DNA of 36,158 bases from Synergistaceae bacterium (lineage in GTDB: Bacteria; Synergistota; Synergistia; Synergistales; Aminobacteriaceae), in contig JAISLU010000003.1 in NCBI GenBank assembly GCA_031277095.1, positions 1 through 36,158 of the forward strand, read 5' to 3'. Made by a program: the position numbers and the translations under genes. Shown in pieces: positions 16,265 to 24,434 of the stretch. The notes below the pieces were generated by a model. The model searched no databases. It saw only the letters and a list, made by a program, of their open reading frames with translations, and was not told the origin of the DNA. Numbering within the stretch: the stretch's first letter is position 1; each line of letters opens with the position of its first letter.

Positions 16265-17775
16265 TAAAACCAAAACCCTTCGGAAAAGTGACGGGGGCCG
16301 TTCTTCGGAACTTGCGCGGGATTTTAGGCGGCGCAGAATACGTGCGCGACGACCCGGAATCGAGGCGAGAATACGCTTGCGACCGGACGCCAATGAGCCG
16401 CCAATATTCCGCCGACGTGGTGGTTTTTCCCGCCAACGCCCAGGAGGTGTCCAATGTCGCTGCCTTGGCCAACCGCTATCGAATCCCCCTCGTGCCCAGG
16501 GGCGCGGGCAGCGGGCTTTCGGGGGGCTGCGCCCCGGTGTATGGGGGGATTGTCTTGTCCCTGGAACGCATGGACGCAATTCTGGAGTACGACCCGGCGA
16601 ACCGCGCTATTACGGTAGAAGCCGGCGTTCTGACCAACACCATCAACGATTACCTGAAGGACACGCCGTTTTTCTACGCGGGCTTCCCCATGAGCATTCA
16701 AAACTGCATGATCGGCGGCAATATCGCGACCAACGCAGGGGGCGGCAAAGCCGTCAAGTATGGAACCACAGGACGCCACGTGCTGGGCTTGGAAGTCGTG
16801 ACGGCGGAGGGCAAATGCCTCGTTTTGGGGGGGAAAAACCGCAAGGACGTCGCAGGGTACGACCTGAAGAGCTTGGTCATCGGCTCCGAGGGAACGCTGG
16901 CGATCGTCACGAAGGCCATTTTGTCCCTGGAACGGCGCCCGACGGTCACGAGAAGCGGCCTGTTTTTTTTCGGCGACGATGCCAAGGCCGCAGAGGCGAT
17001 TTTACGTATCCTGTCCTCCGGTCAGACGCCGGCCAGCTTGGAGTTGATGGACCGCCGCGCTTTCGCCGCCTGCAACCGCCAGGCGGGAAATATTTTCGCC
17101 CCGGAGATTTTGGGTTTCTCGGGAAATCCCGGGTTCTCGAAAGACCCCGATGGAGGTGGAGTCCGTTGCGTCGTTCTGGTGTCTTACGAGGATGACGATC
17201 TGGAAACGGCGCTTCGCTGCCTGACGGAGGCGGCGAAATCGACGGAGGGATTGACCGTCGCCGCTTCCATCGTCGCCGACAGCCAAAGCCGAGAGGACGA
17301 TATCTGGAACGTGCGGAAGGCCCTTGCCGAGGCGGATCACCTGTACGGGTCAGTGGAGGTCGCGGGCGAAGACGTGGTGGTACCCTACGCCTTTATGCCT
17401 TCTTTTATCGGAAAACTCGGAGAAATCGAATCGCGCTATCCGGGGATCATGATCACCAACTGCGGACACGCCGCCGACGGAAACCTGCACAGCACCATCC
17501 ACAGAATGCCCGAATTATCAGAAGAAGAGTGGCGGGAAAAACTCAGTCGGGTAAAAGCGGAGATCTACCAGGAGATGCGGAGACTGGGCGGCAAGATCAC
17601 GGGAGAACACGGTATAGGAAGTAAGCGAGTGAAAGATTTTCTCGATGTTACGAACCCCGACGAACTGTCGCTGCTCCGGGCCGTCAAAAAAAGCTGGGAC
17701 CCGAACGGTATTCTGAACCCAGGAACGATACTCCCGGTCGATTCCCGCGTGTTAGGGACCGTAGAGGGAAGTTGA
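16231..17775 (+). CDS. FAD-binding oxidase, GlcD / D-lactate dehydrogenase type
   Basis: 514 residues if started at ATG 16231. The frame is open upstream to an ATG at 16114, but that stretch is repeat B and not protein-like; a GTG at 16288 is another option. The start remains uncertain because no good ribosome site is visible. The FAD_binding_4 (PCMH-type) domain shows PRGAGSGLSGGC, MIGGNIATNAGG, KYGTTGRHVLGLEVV and GSEGTLAIVT. The C-terminal cap domain ends HGIGSKRVKDFL...NPGTILP. These oxidise 2-hydroxy acids such as glycolate or D-lactate. There is no GlcE/GlcF partner nearby. Next to an aminotransferase it may act on hydroxy acids derived from amino acids. Confidence 0.88.
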   Translation: MGIGHKGVEGLLKPKPFGKVTGAVLRNLRGILGGAEYVRDDPESRREYACDRTPMSRQYSADVVVFPANAQEVSNVAALANRYRIPLVPRGAGSGLSGGCAPVYGGIVLSLERMDAILEYDPANRAITVEAGVLTNTINDYLKDTPFFYAGFPMSIQNCMIGGNIATNAGGGKAVKYGTTGRHVLGLEVVTAEGKCLVLGGKNRKDVAGYDLKSLVIGSEGTLAIVTKAILSLERRPTVTRSGLFFFGDDAKAAEAILRILSSGQTPASLELMDRRAFAACNRQAGNIFAPEILGFSGNPGFSKDPDGGGVRCVVLVSYEDDDLETALRCLTEAAKSTEGLTVAASIVADSQSREDDIWNVRKALAEADHLYGSVEVAGEDVVVPYAFMPSFIGKLGEIESRYPGIMITNCGHAADGNLHSTIHRMPELSEEEWREKLSRVKAEIYQEMRRLGGKITGEHGIGSKRVKDFLDVTNPDELSLLRAVKKSWDPNGILNPGTILPVDSRVLGTVEGS

Positions 17776-17800
17776 CAGGAGCGGGATAAGGCGATATATT
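17772..17800 (+). promoter_or_regulatory. Strong sigma70-type promoter of the cysE leader
   Basis: TTGACA (17772-17777), exactly 17 bases, TATATT (17795-17800). The -35 box overlaps the stop codon of the FAD oxidase gene. It initiates the attenuated cysE transcript. Confidence 0.82.
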
Positions 17801-17873
17801 TCCTCTTGGATATATTGTTGGATATATTGGGTTTAATTTTGTCGTTTTCGTTCGATGTTAAAAGGACGTGTGA

Positions 17874-17960
17874 ATGGTGCGCTTTTTATTCTCTATGACT
17901 GCAAGAACAAATTCGGTGTGTATGCACGACGGATCTCCGCCCGGAGGGATCGGCGTGTAG
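17874..17960 (+). CDS. Cysteine-codon leader peptide upstream of cysE (28 aa)
   Basis: A 29-codon frame, ATG 17874 to TAG 17960, preceded by AAGGA seven bases upstream. The product reads MVRFLFSMTARTNSVC (1-16) then MHDGSPPGGIGV. Codon 16 is TGT (Cys). Codons 20-23 (17931-17940) form the antiterminator arm of the following attenuator. The C-terminal Gly-Ser-Pro-Pro-Gly-Gly-Ile-Gly closely matches that of a second leader at 28422-28505, with the same codon positions. I infer it is translated only to sense charged tRNA-Cys and has no function as a protein. Confidence 0.72.
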   Translation: MVRFLFSMTARTNSVCMHDGSPPGGIGV

Positions 17961-18016
17961 CAGTTTGCGCATACTCATCCGGTGTGGGGATCCCGTTTTT
18001 TCGGGGTCCCTTTTTT
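17931..18016 (+). promoter_or_regulatory. Transcription attenuator of cysE (antiterminator/terminator switch)
   Basis: Region 2, ggatctccgc (17931-17940) inside the leader ORF, can pair over 10 bases (two G-U) with region 3, gtggggatcc (17984-17993). Region 3 overlaps the 5' arm of the terminator, gggatcccg (17987-17995), which pairs with cggggtccc (18002-18010) ahead of TTTTTT (18011-18016). The pairings are mutually exclusive. A ribosome stalled at Cys codon 16, nine bases before region 2, would leave region 2 free and favour antitermination. Completed translation would cover region 2 and favour termination. Confidence 0.72.
17987..18016 (+). terminator. Intrinsic terminator in the cysE leader
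   Basis: A 9-bp stem with one G-U pair, 6-base loop of T, followed by six T. It lies 104 bases before the cysE start and after the cysE promoter, the attenuator position. Confidence 0.8.
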
Positions 18017-18119
18017 GTTGCACCCGGGACAGGCGTCAGCTTCATGATAGCCATGCCGGACGGAGAAAAGGTCAGTGGGCAACAAGGGTGTCTGCAGTGT
18101 AGGAAAGGGAGATTTTACT

Positions 18120-19058
18120 ATGAGCGTCAGGGAAGATTTAAGCATTCGAGATTTGACGGACACAATCCTGCAAAGTTACCGAAAAGAGAGAAACATCATT
18201 AAAATCGATGAGAAAAATCACATCAGCGACGCCGCCGTGGCCGAACTCATCGAAAATCTGCGAGATCTGATTTTTGTGGGGTTCTTCAGTAAAAGACACC
18301 TGAACGCGGATTCAATGGAATACTATCTGGGAGAATTACTGGAGGGGCTGATCCGAAGCCTTAAAAAGCAGATCACGTGCGCGCTGCTCGATGTCAGGGA
18401 CGACAGGGCGGGGATCGATCGAGAGGCCGAAGAAACCGCTCTCGCCTTTTTGGAGCAAATCCCAGGCCTGCGCAGTATGCTCGCCACGGACGTGGAGGCC
18501 TTTTATGACGGGGACCCGGCCGCCTTCAGCACAGGGGAAATCATCATGTCTTACCCGGGTCTTTACGCGGTCATGGTGTACCGGGCCGCTCATGAGCTGC
18601 ACCTGCTCGGGGTCCCGTTGGTTCCGCGGATGATGACCGAATATGCCCACAGCCGCACAGGTATCGACATCCATCCGGGCGCGGTCATAGGTCATCATTT
18701 TTTTATCGATCACGGCACCGGCATCGTGATCGGAGAGACCACCGTGATCGGCAACTACGTGAAAATTTACCAGGGCGTGACGCTGGGCGCGCTTTCCACT
18801 CGGGGCGGTCAGTCGTTGAAGGGCGTGAAACGACACCCTACGATAAAGGATAACGTTACGATCTATTCTGGGACCTCCATTTTTGGCGGAGCCACTGTGA
18901 TCGGAGAGGGTGTCGTAATCGGGTCCAACGCTTTCGTCACAAAGAGTGTTCCGGGCAAAACCCGCGTAAACGTAAAATCCCCCGAGCAGCGCGGGGAAAG
19001 CGGGCTGATCTATAAGGTTGAACTCCCTCAGGAAGAGTTCTTGGATTACGTGATCTGA
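18120..19058 (+). CDS. cysE: Serine O-acetyltransferase CysE (long, EpsC-like form)
   Basis: 312 residues from ATG 18120, preceded by AGGAAAGGGAG; the earlier in-frame ATG at 18075 lacks a ribosome site. The N-terminal ~190 residues are helical. The C-terminal half is a left-handed beta-helix with hexapeptide repeats: GIDIHPGAVIGHHFFIDHGT, VIGETTVIGNYVKIYQGVT, VTIYSGTSIFGGATVIGEG. It makes O-acetylserine from serine and acetyl-CoA, the first step of cysteine synthesis. CysK (23355-24434) and the MccA-like enzyme can both use the product. Expression is preceded by a Cys-codon leader and attenuator, consistent with cysteine control. The gene is monocistronic and converges with the peptide transporter operon. 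Confidence 0.95.
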   Translation: MSVREDLSIRDLTDTILQSYRKERNIIKIDEKNHISDAAVAELIENLRDLIFVGFFSKRHLNADSMEYYLGELLEGLIRSLKKQITCALLDVRDDRAGIDREAEETALAFLEQIPGLRSMLATDVEAFYDGDPAAFSTGEIIMSYPGLYAVMVYRAAHELHLLGVPLVPRMMTEYAHSRTGIDIHPGAVIGHHFFIDHGTGIVIGETTVIGNYVKIYQGVTLGALSTRGGQSLKGVKRHPTIKDNVTIYSGTSIFGGATVIGEGVVIGSNAFVTKSVPGKTRVNVKSPEQRGESGLIYKVELPQEEFLDYVI

Positions 19059-19104
19059 CCGGCTCCGGTCCACCGGCTCCGGTCCTCCAGCTTTCATAGA
19101 TCGA

Positions 19105-19142
19105 CACAAAGCTCCGAAGCGGAGTTCACTCGGAGCTTTGTG
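19105..19142. terminator. Hairpin between convergent cysE and peptide-binding protein genes
   Basis: A perfect 12-bp stem, cacaaagctccg (19105-19116) and cggagctttgtg (19131-19142), in the 103-base convergent gap. No T-run follows on either strand, so it may be a bidirectional terminator or 3' stabiliser. Short tandem repeats flank it: accggctccggtcc twice to the left, ctagtccttg twice to the right. Confidence 0.5.
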
Positions 19143-19161
19143 CAGCTTTGCCTAGTCCTTG

Positions 19162-20685
19162 CTAGTCCTTGAACGAGATTTTGCGGAAATCGTAGAAACC
19201 GCCGCCGTTGGCCCGCGGGTTGACGCCTTCCAGCTTCGCGGACCCCAGTTGCGTCGCCACGAGGTAAACCAGGGGAACCCAAGGTTTCTTTTCGTCCAAA
19301 ATCCTCTGCAGCTTGAAATAAAGCTCCCTGCGTTCCTCTCCGGCGGGCAGGGTGACCCCTTTTTCCAGCAGCGCGTCTGCCTCGGGATCGGAGAAATTCG
19401 CGTAATTGGTCTGGGAAGCCATGGAACTGTGGAAAGAACCGTACAGGATGGCGTTGGGGTCCGGGATAGGGGCGAAGTTTCCCAGAATGCAGAGGTCGTG
19501 CTTGCCCTCTTTCAGGAAATCCAAAAACGCCGCCCACTCGAGTACCTGAATCTCCACATCCACGCCCAGTTCCTTGAACCCAGCCTGAATGATCGTCGCC
19601 ATGGCCTGCCGGTCCGAACGCTCGTTGGTGACGAGCTGCAATTTGCCCGAGGCCGGTTTGTACCCGATCTCGGCCAGGAGGGCCTTGCCCTTTTCCGGGT
19701 TGTATTCCTGCACTTTGTTGCGCTCCGCGTCGAAATAGAGCACGCCGGGCGGAAGAGCGTTGGCGGCGGGGCTGCATCCGGCGTTGCGGAACACGCTCTG
19801 GACGATGCCCTTCACATTGACGCCGTAGGCCAGGGCTTGGCGCACCCGGGGATCGTCCAAGCCGGGTTTCCGGGTGTTGAAGCCCAGAAAGTTTGTGGCG
19901 GCGGGCCGGCTATCCTGGTAGACCACGAAGCGCGGGTCCTCCTGCAAGCGCAGAAGGTCGCTGGTGGAGGGAAGGTAGATCAGATCCACCGCTCCGCTCT
20001 CCAGCTCGATGGCGCGGATGTTGGCCTCGGGGATGGCGCGGACAATCAGGTTTTTGAAAGCCGGCTTGGGGCCGGCAAATCCCTCGAACCGCTCCAAAAC
20101 CACCCGATCCCCCTTCCTCCAGCTCACGAAGCGGAACGGTCCAGACCCCACCGGGTTTTGAGCGTAATTTTCGCCCGCCTCTTCCACGGCCTTGCGATTG
20201 AGAACCCCCGCCCAGGGCACGGTCAGGTTCATGATAAAAGGCGTAGAAACCTGTTTCAGCGCGATATCCACGGTGTAATCGTCCACGGCCTTCACCGAGG
20301 CGATGTCCGCGACGAACGTACGCACCGCGTTTCCTGAGGGCGAAAGCGCCCTTTCGTAAGAGAACACCACGTCGTCGGCCTTCACTTCTTCCCCGTTGTG
20401 GAATTTCACGCCTTTTTTCAGATAAAAGCGGTAGAGCGTCGGGGTTACGAGTTCGTAACGTTCGGCCAGCTCCGGCACGATATTCAGGTCGTCATCCAGC
20501 TCGATGAGGGTCTGGTAGATATGGCGGCAAACCTGCCAGGACGGCGCGTCGTTTGTCGCCGAGGGATCCAGCGTGCGGATGTCGTAGCCGTTGCCGTAGG
20601 TGAACGTGTCCTTGGCTGTGGCTGTGGGCACCCGGAGCAGGAACAGTGCGAGAATGAGCAGAGAACAAAAGAGAAACTTTTTCAT
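19162..20685 (-). CDS. ABC transporter substrate-binding protein, family 5 (peptide/nickel/glutathione type)
   Basis: 507 residues. The signal peptide is a short basic start plus a hydrophobic LLILALFLLRVPTATA stretch. The mature protein starts with the family 5 pattern TFTYGNGYDIRTLDPSATND, then LAERYEL...YRFYLKKGVKFHNGEEVKADDVVFSYERAL. There is no lipobox Cys. It would deliver oligopeptides or glutathione-like compounds to the two permeases encoded upstream. It is the last gene of a four-gene operon that lacks ATPase genes. The substrate is not determined; the surrounding cysteine genes make a sulfur-containing peptide a reasonable guess. Confidence 0.9.
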   Translation of the reverse strand: MKKFLFCSLLILALFLLRVPTATAKDTFTYGNGYDIRTLDPSATNDAPSWQVCRHIYQTLIELDDDLNIVPELAERYELVTPTLYRFYLKKGVKFHNGEEVKADDVVFSYERALSPSGNAVRTFVADIASVKAVDDYTVDIALKQVSTPFIMNLTVPWAGVLNRKAVEEAGENYAQNPVGSGPFRFVSWRKGDRVVLERFEGFAGPKPAFKNLIVRAIPEANIRAIELESGAVDLIYLPSTSDLLRLQEDPRFVVYQDSRPAATNFLGFNTRKPGLDDPRVRQALAYGVNVKGIVQSVFRNAGCSPAANALPPGVLYFDAERNKVQEYNPEKGKALLAEIGYKPASGKLQLVTNERSDRQAMATIIQAGFKELGVDVEIQVLEWAAFLDFLKEGKHDLCILGNFAPIPDPNAILYGSFHSSMASQTNYANFSDPEADALLEKGVTLPAGEERRELYFKLQRILDEKKPWVPLVYLVATQLGSAKLEGVNPRANGGGFYDFRKISFKD

Positions 20686-20744
20686 GAAACAACCTCCCTA
20701 TAAATATGATATGACATGAGATGACATGAAATGAAAGACAAATT

Positions 20745-21314
20745 CTAGGGCGGAGCCCCGCCGTCTTTTATCCTCTCCCGGCAAAACTCCAACGTCTTTG
20801 AAAACGCCGCGTCGTCGGGACAAAAGAGTCTTGAAACGGGAAGAAAGGAGTCCGAGAGGGTGACGGTTCGCAGGGCGGAAGTCCCTCTGACCCGTCGAAT
20901 CTTGTCCCATGTCACCCATTTCTCCGTTCTGACGGGGGCCCCGCTGCCGAGGGGAGCGTCGGGGGAAGTTTCGCACGCGATCCCAGCGGCGGTGAGCGTG
21001 TATCTTGCGTAGTAGCCGTTCCGGAACCTCACCAGTATCAGGAAAAACGAGAGCGCCGCCAAAAGTCCGACACTCATGCCGATCCAGGAAACGACGGAGA
21101 AGATGCGTTCTCTGCCGAATCCTCCCAGGATCATGAAGGCGGCCGCGAGGATGGAGGGCAGCAGCCACGCAAGAAGAAAGGCCGCAACAGCGTCCAGCAT
21201 GAAAAAGGGGTTCGTCAGCATGGGCACGCGGATTTCCCAGGAAAGCGCCGCGGACGGGGTTGGGTCAGGCGAGGGCTTTTTTTTCGTGAACAGCGTATCC
21301 AACTGAACCGGCAT
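20745..21314 (-). CDS. Membrane-anchored small protein with PH/YcxB-like C-terminal region
   Basis: 189 residues from ATG 21314, two bases after the upstream permease stop. The frame extends much further upstream but only through the antisense of the permease. Two strong hydrophobic segments lie near residues 38-65 and 73-92. The rest is a soluble domain starting with YYARYTLTAAGI, then TEKWVTWDKIRRVRG and a TVTLSDSFLPVSRLF strand, a pattern resembling bacterial PH/YcxB-like domains. No function is assigned. Its position between the permease and binding-protein genes of an ABC operon is unusual and may mean an accessory role. Confidence 0.65.
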   Translation of the reverse strand: MPVQLDTLFTKKKPSPDPTPSAALSWEIRVPMLTNPFFMLDAVAAFLLAWLLPSILAAAFMILGGFGRERIFSVVSWIGMSVGLLAALSFFLILVRFRNGYYARYTLTAAGIACETSPDAPLGSGAPVRTEKWVTWDKIRRVRGTSALRTVTLSDSFLPVSRLFCPDDAAFSKTLEFCRERIKDGGAPP

Positions 21315-21316
21315 GG

Positions 21317-22165
21317 TCAGCGCCTCATGCGGGGGTCCAAGGCGTCGCGGAGTCCGTCGCCCAGAAAGTTGAACCCCAAAATCGTGATCATGATGGCGAG
21401 GCCGGGGAAGAGGGTCAGGTGGGGGAGCTCGCGGATGAACTGGCGGCCCTCCGAGAGCATGGCCCCCCACTCCGGGAAGGGCGGTTGGATGCCCAGCCCG
21501 ATGAAAGACAGAGCCGCCGCGTTCAAAATGGCCGAGGCAACGCCCAGCGTGGCCTGCACGATCAGAGGCGCCGTGCAGTTGGGGATGACGTGGCGCATGA
21601 GAATGCGCAGATCTCCGCTGCCGGACGCCCGTGCCGCCTCGATGTACTCCATTCCCCGAACCGACAATACGGAGCCCCTGGCAATGCGCGCGTAACGGGG
21701 GATGTTGGAAATACCCACCGCGATCATCAGGTTGAAGAGCCCCGTCCCTAAAGAGGCCGCGATAGCGATGGCGAGAAGAATCGACGGCATGGCCAAAAGA
21801 ATGTCCATCAGACGCATCAGGATATTTCCTGCCGTGCCGCCGTAATATCCGGCCGCAACGCCTATGGTGACGCCCAGAACCAGCCCGATGCCCACCGTGA
21901 GAAAACCCACCGCCAGGGAGACGCGCGCGCCATAAACGATCCGGGAGAAAACATCGCGGCCATACTCGTCCGTCCCGAGCCAGAAATCTTTCGAGGGAGT
22001 CTCGTATCCCCGTTCGAGCCTTTGCCGGGCGTAGTCGTAAGGCGCGATCCACGGGGCAAAAACGGCCCCCAGGGTCAACAGAACGATGATCCCCGCGCCC
22101 AGCACGGCCAAACGATTCCGCAAAAGCACTTTCAGCACTCTGGCCTTTCGGTTCCCCGGCGTCAT
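21317..22165 (-). CDS. Peptide-type ABC transporter permease, DppC/OppC family
   Basis: 282 residues. N-terminal membrane anchor followed by HPLGTDE-type region (FWLGTDEYGRDVFSRI) characteristic of DppC. Several membrane segments follow, then the EAA loop YIEAARASGSGDLRILMRHVIPN and a C-terminal LGFNFLGDGLRDALDPR. It forms the channel with the DppB-like partner encoded 10 bases upstream. Confidence 0.93.
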   Translation of the reverse strand: MTPGNRKARVLKVLLRNRLAVLGAGIIVLLTLGAVFAPWIAPYDYARQRLERGYETPSKDFWLGTDEYGRDVFSRIVYGARVSLAVGFLTVGIGLVLGVTIGVAAGYYGGTAGNILMRLMDILLAMPSILLAIAIAASLGTGLFNLMIAVGISNIPRYARIARGSVLSVRGMEYIEAARASGSGDLRILMRHVIPNCTAPLIVQATLGVASAILNAAALSFIGLGIQPPFPEWGAMLSEGRQFIRELPHLTLFPGLAIMITILGFNFLGDGLRDALDPRMRR

Positions 22166-22175
22166 GCCCGCGCCC

Positions 22176-23096
22176 TCAGTTCTGCTTGATACGGGGGTCG
22201 ATGGCGACGTACAGGAGATCCACGATCAGATTGATAAAGCTCGCCGCGAAGGCGATGAAAAGAACTCCCCCCTGCACCACGGGATAGTCGCGCATTTTAA
22301 TGGAACTCACCATCAACCGTCCGATGCCGGGGATGGAAAAAATAGATTCCGTCAACACCGCTCCCCCCAGGAGGACTCCGAACTGTACGCCCGCTACCGT
22401 GACGATAGGGATCATCGCGTTGCGCAGGGCGTGACGAAAAATGACGACGGACTCTCTCTGGCCTTTGGCGCGCGCGGTGCGAATGTAGTCCTGACGGATG
22501 ACCTCCAGCATACTGGAGCGTGTCATGCGGGTGATGATGGCCAGGCTCTGGGTCGCCAGAGTCGCGGAGGGCAGGATGATCGCCGAAAACGAATCCAGCC
22601 CCGAAGAGGGCAGCCAGCGCAGATGGACCGAAAAAGTCAAGATCAGCAGAAGCCCCAGCCAGAATACCGGCATCGACATCCCCACCATAGCGAAGAGCAT
22701 GGTGAGCGAGTCGAAGATGGAGTACTGTTTGACCGCCGAGATGATGCCGAAAGGCACGCCCAACGCCAAGGCGATGAGAATAGCGCAGGCGGATATTTTG
22801 AATGTGTCGGGAAAAGAAGCGGCCAGTTCCGAGAAAACGGAGTTCTTGGTCATGTAGGATTTTCCGATGTCGCCGCCCAGGGCGTTGTAGAGGTAACGGC
22901 CGAATTGCAGCGGAAAGGAATCGTTCAGCCCTTCCTTCTTCCGGAACTCTGCCGTCATCTCGTCTGTGGCCAGGTCTCCGAGGACCATACGGGCGGGATC
23001 CCCCGGCGTCATATAGAGCAGAGTAAACACCACAAACGCCACGCCAAGCAGAACGGGAATCAGCGACACCAAACGCCCCAGCGCGTAACGATACAT
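22176..23096 (-). CDS. Peptide-type ABC transporter permease, DppB/OppB family
   Basis: 306 residues from ATG 23096, preceded by GGGAGGG. MYRYALGRLVSLIPVLLGV is the usual DppB N-terminus. The frame is open back to an ATG at 23210, but that part encodes ILIHYN three times, the translation of an inserted tandem repeat, so 23096 is preferred. The family stretch YMTPGDPARMVLGD is near residue 34, and an EAA loop (YIRTARAKGQRESVVIFRHALRN) lies in the second half. First gene of the operon, 151 bases downstream of a near-consensus promoter. Confidence 0.92.
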   Translation of the reverse strand: MYRYALGRLVSLIPVLLGVAFVVFTLLYMTPGDPARMVLGDLATDEMTAEFRKKEGLNDSFPLQFGRYLYNALGGDIGKSYMTKNSVFSELAASFPDTFKISACAILIALALGVPFGIISAVKQYSIFDSLTMLFAMVGMSMPVFWLGLLLILTFSVHLRWLPSSGLDSFSAIILPSATLATQSLAIITRMTRSSMLEVIRQDYIRTARAKGQRESVVIFRHALRNAMIPIVTVAGVQFGVLLGGAVLTESIFSIPGIGRLMVSSIKMRDYPVVQGGVLFIAFAASFINLIVDLLYVAIDPRIKQN

Positions 23097-23117
23097 TCTA
23101 ACCCTCCCGTCTTTTTT

Positions 23118-23193
23118 GTAGTGAATTAGGATATTGTAGTGAATTAAGATATTGTAGTGAATTAAGATAAAAAGCCTAAAGTTAGAATAGCTA
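23118..23193 (+). repeat. Repeat A fragment with 18-bp tandem expansion
   Basis: The unit gtagtgaattaagatatt occurs twice (23118-23153, one substitution). A third partial unit runs into a 39-bp stretch (23155-23193) identical to positions 4893-4931 of repeat A copy 1. It lies in the 5' untranslated region of the DppB-like gene. Confidence 0.85.
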
Positions 23194-23246
23194 TACCTAC
23201 ATGCATGCATTTATCAACCTTATTTATTTAGTAAAATATGGCGGAA

Positions 23247-23275
23247 ATTTTATATTGACGGATTTGCGCTGTCAA
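23247..23275 (-). promoter_or_regulatory. Promoter of the peptide transporter operon, with overlapping palindrome
   Basis: On the minus strand TTGACA (23275-23270), 17 bases, TAAAAT (23252-23247). TTGAC-N11-GTCAA makes an imperfectly spaced palindrome that starts in the -35 box and ends in the spacer, a possible operator. Confidence 0.72.
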
Positions 23276-23354
23276 TAGAATTATGAGAACGGTTACCTTT
23301 CAGATTAGTTAACCTCAGATTCGTTGATGACCTCATTTGCAGTCCCTATCTCCG

Positions 23355-24434
23355 TCACTCTTCGGAGTCCGAGAGCTGGGTGGAAAGGTAACGTTCCCCG
23401 GAGTCCGGCAGAATGACGACGATATTTTTCTCCCTGTTCTCCTCCCGGGCCGCGATACGGAGCGCCGCCCACACCGCAGCGCCGGCGGATATGCCCACGA
23501 GAATGCCCTCCCGGCGGGCTACGTCGCGGGCGGTGGCGAAGGCGTCCTCGTTGGTGACCCGCACGATCTCGTCCAGCAGGGAACGATTCAGCACCTTGGG
23601 GATGAAGCCCGCTCCGATGCCCTGTATGCGGTGAGGTCCGGGCCGCCCTCCCGAGAGTACAGGAGAGGCGTCAGGCTCGACGGCCACAATGCGCACGTCG
23701 CTTTTACGGGCTTTGAGCACCTCCCCAACTCCGGTGATGGTCCCTCCCGTGCCCACTCCGGCCACAAACACGTCCACCCTGCCCTGGGTGTCGCGCCATA
23801 TTTCCTCCGCGGTGGTCGCGCGGTGCGCTTGGGGGTTGGCGGGGTTCTCGAACTGGAGCGGCATGAAGCTGCCGCGAATTCGGGCGTTGAGTTCCCGCGC
23901 TTTACGCACAGCGCCCTCCATGCCCTCGCTGCCCGGCGTCAACACGAGTTCCGCCCCCAGCATCCGGGCCAGCCTGCGCCGCTCAATGGACATCGTTTCG
24001 GGCATGGTCAAAATCAGCTTGTAATCCCGAAACGCGCAGGCAAAGGCCAGCCCTATTCCCGTGTTGCCGCTGGTCGGTTCGATCACCGTGCCGCCGGGCA
24101 GAAGTTTTCCCTCCCCTTCGGCCGCCGAGAGCATCGCCGCGCCGATACGGCATTTGACGCTGTTCAGCGGGTTGAAGGACTCCACCTTGCCTAAAACGAC
24201 GCCCGGCAACCCCTCTCCGATTTTTCCCAGCCTCACCAGCGGCGTCACGCCCACGGCCTCCGCGATATTTTCGTAAATCCTCAAACGGGCCGTCCCTCGC
24301 GCCGTGTTTTCCGCTTCTTTCTCTTTTTTTTCTTTTGGCTCCGCCTGCCGCCCCGTCTCCCTTGGCCCGCCTTTGCCGTCATGTCCGTTCACGGCCGCGT
24401 GATGCGGTTTCTTGATATTTTTCAGATTTGTCAT
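23355..24434 (-). CDS. cysK: Cysteine synthase CysK (O-acetylserine sulfhydrylase)
   Basis: 359 residues. PLP lysine Lys94 is in [12 protein letters not shown], followed by [11 protein letters not shown], the phosphate loop [13 protein letters not shown] and a C-terminal SAGAA. The SVKCR and SGNTG forms match CysK. It makes cysteine from O-acetylserine and sulfide. Residues 1-50 are a low-complexity Lys/Glu/Gly-rich extension absent from typical CysK (~310 aa); no internal ATG offers a shorter start before the core. The ATG overlaps the stop of the TauB-like ATPase by four bases. It is thus the last gene of an operon led by a Cys-codon attenuator, which places sulfur import and cysteine synthesis under one control. 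Confidence 0.93.
   Translation of the reverse strand: MTNLKNIKKPHHAAVNGHDGKGGPRETGRQAEPKEKKEKEAENTARGTARLRIYENIAEAVGVTPLVRLGKIGEGLPGVVLGKVESFNPLNSVKCRIGAAMLSAAEGEGKLLPGGTVIEPTSGNTGIGLAFACAFRDYKLILTMPETMSIERRRLARMLGAELVLTPGSEGMEGAVRKARELNARIRGSFMPLQFENPANPQAHRATTAEEIWRDTQGRVDVFVAGVGTGGTITGVGEVLKARKSDVRIVAVEPDASPVLSGGRPGPHRIQGIGAGFIPKVLNRSLLDEIVRVTNEDAFATARDVARREGILVGISAGAAVWAALRIAAREENREKNIVVILPDSGERYLSTQLSDSEE

Noticed and set aside
17874-18016. T-box riboswitch before cysE
   Set aside because: Cysteine T-boxes are common before cysE in Firmicutes, but the conserved GGTGG/ACCGCG T-box sequence is absent, while a ribosome site, a short ORF and antiterminator arm within the ORF are present.
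20745-22052. 435-residue frame spanning the DppC gene
   Set aside because: Only the last 189 residues (from 21314) are protein-like; the rest is an alternative frame of the DppC-like permease gene on the same strand.
23118-23172. CRISPR-like array
   Set aside because: The 18-bp units are directly adjacent without spacers; it is a short tandem repeat derived from repeat A.
23097-23210. N-terminal extension of the DppB-like permease starting at 23210
   Set aside because: The extension is the translation of an inserted tandem repeat (ILIHYN units). ATG 23096 has a strong ribosome site and gives the normal family N-terminus.
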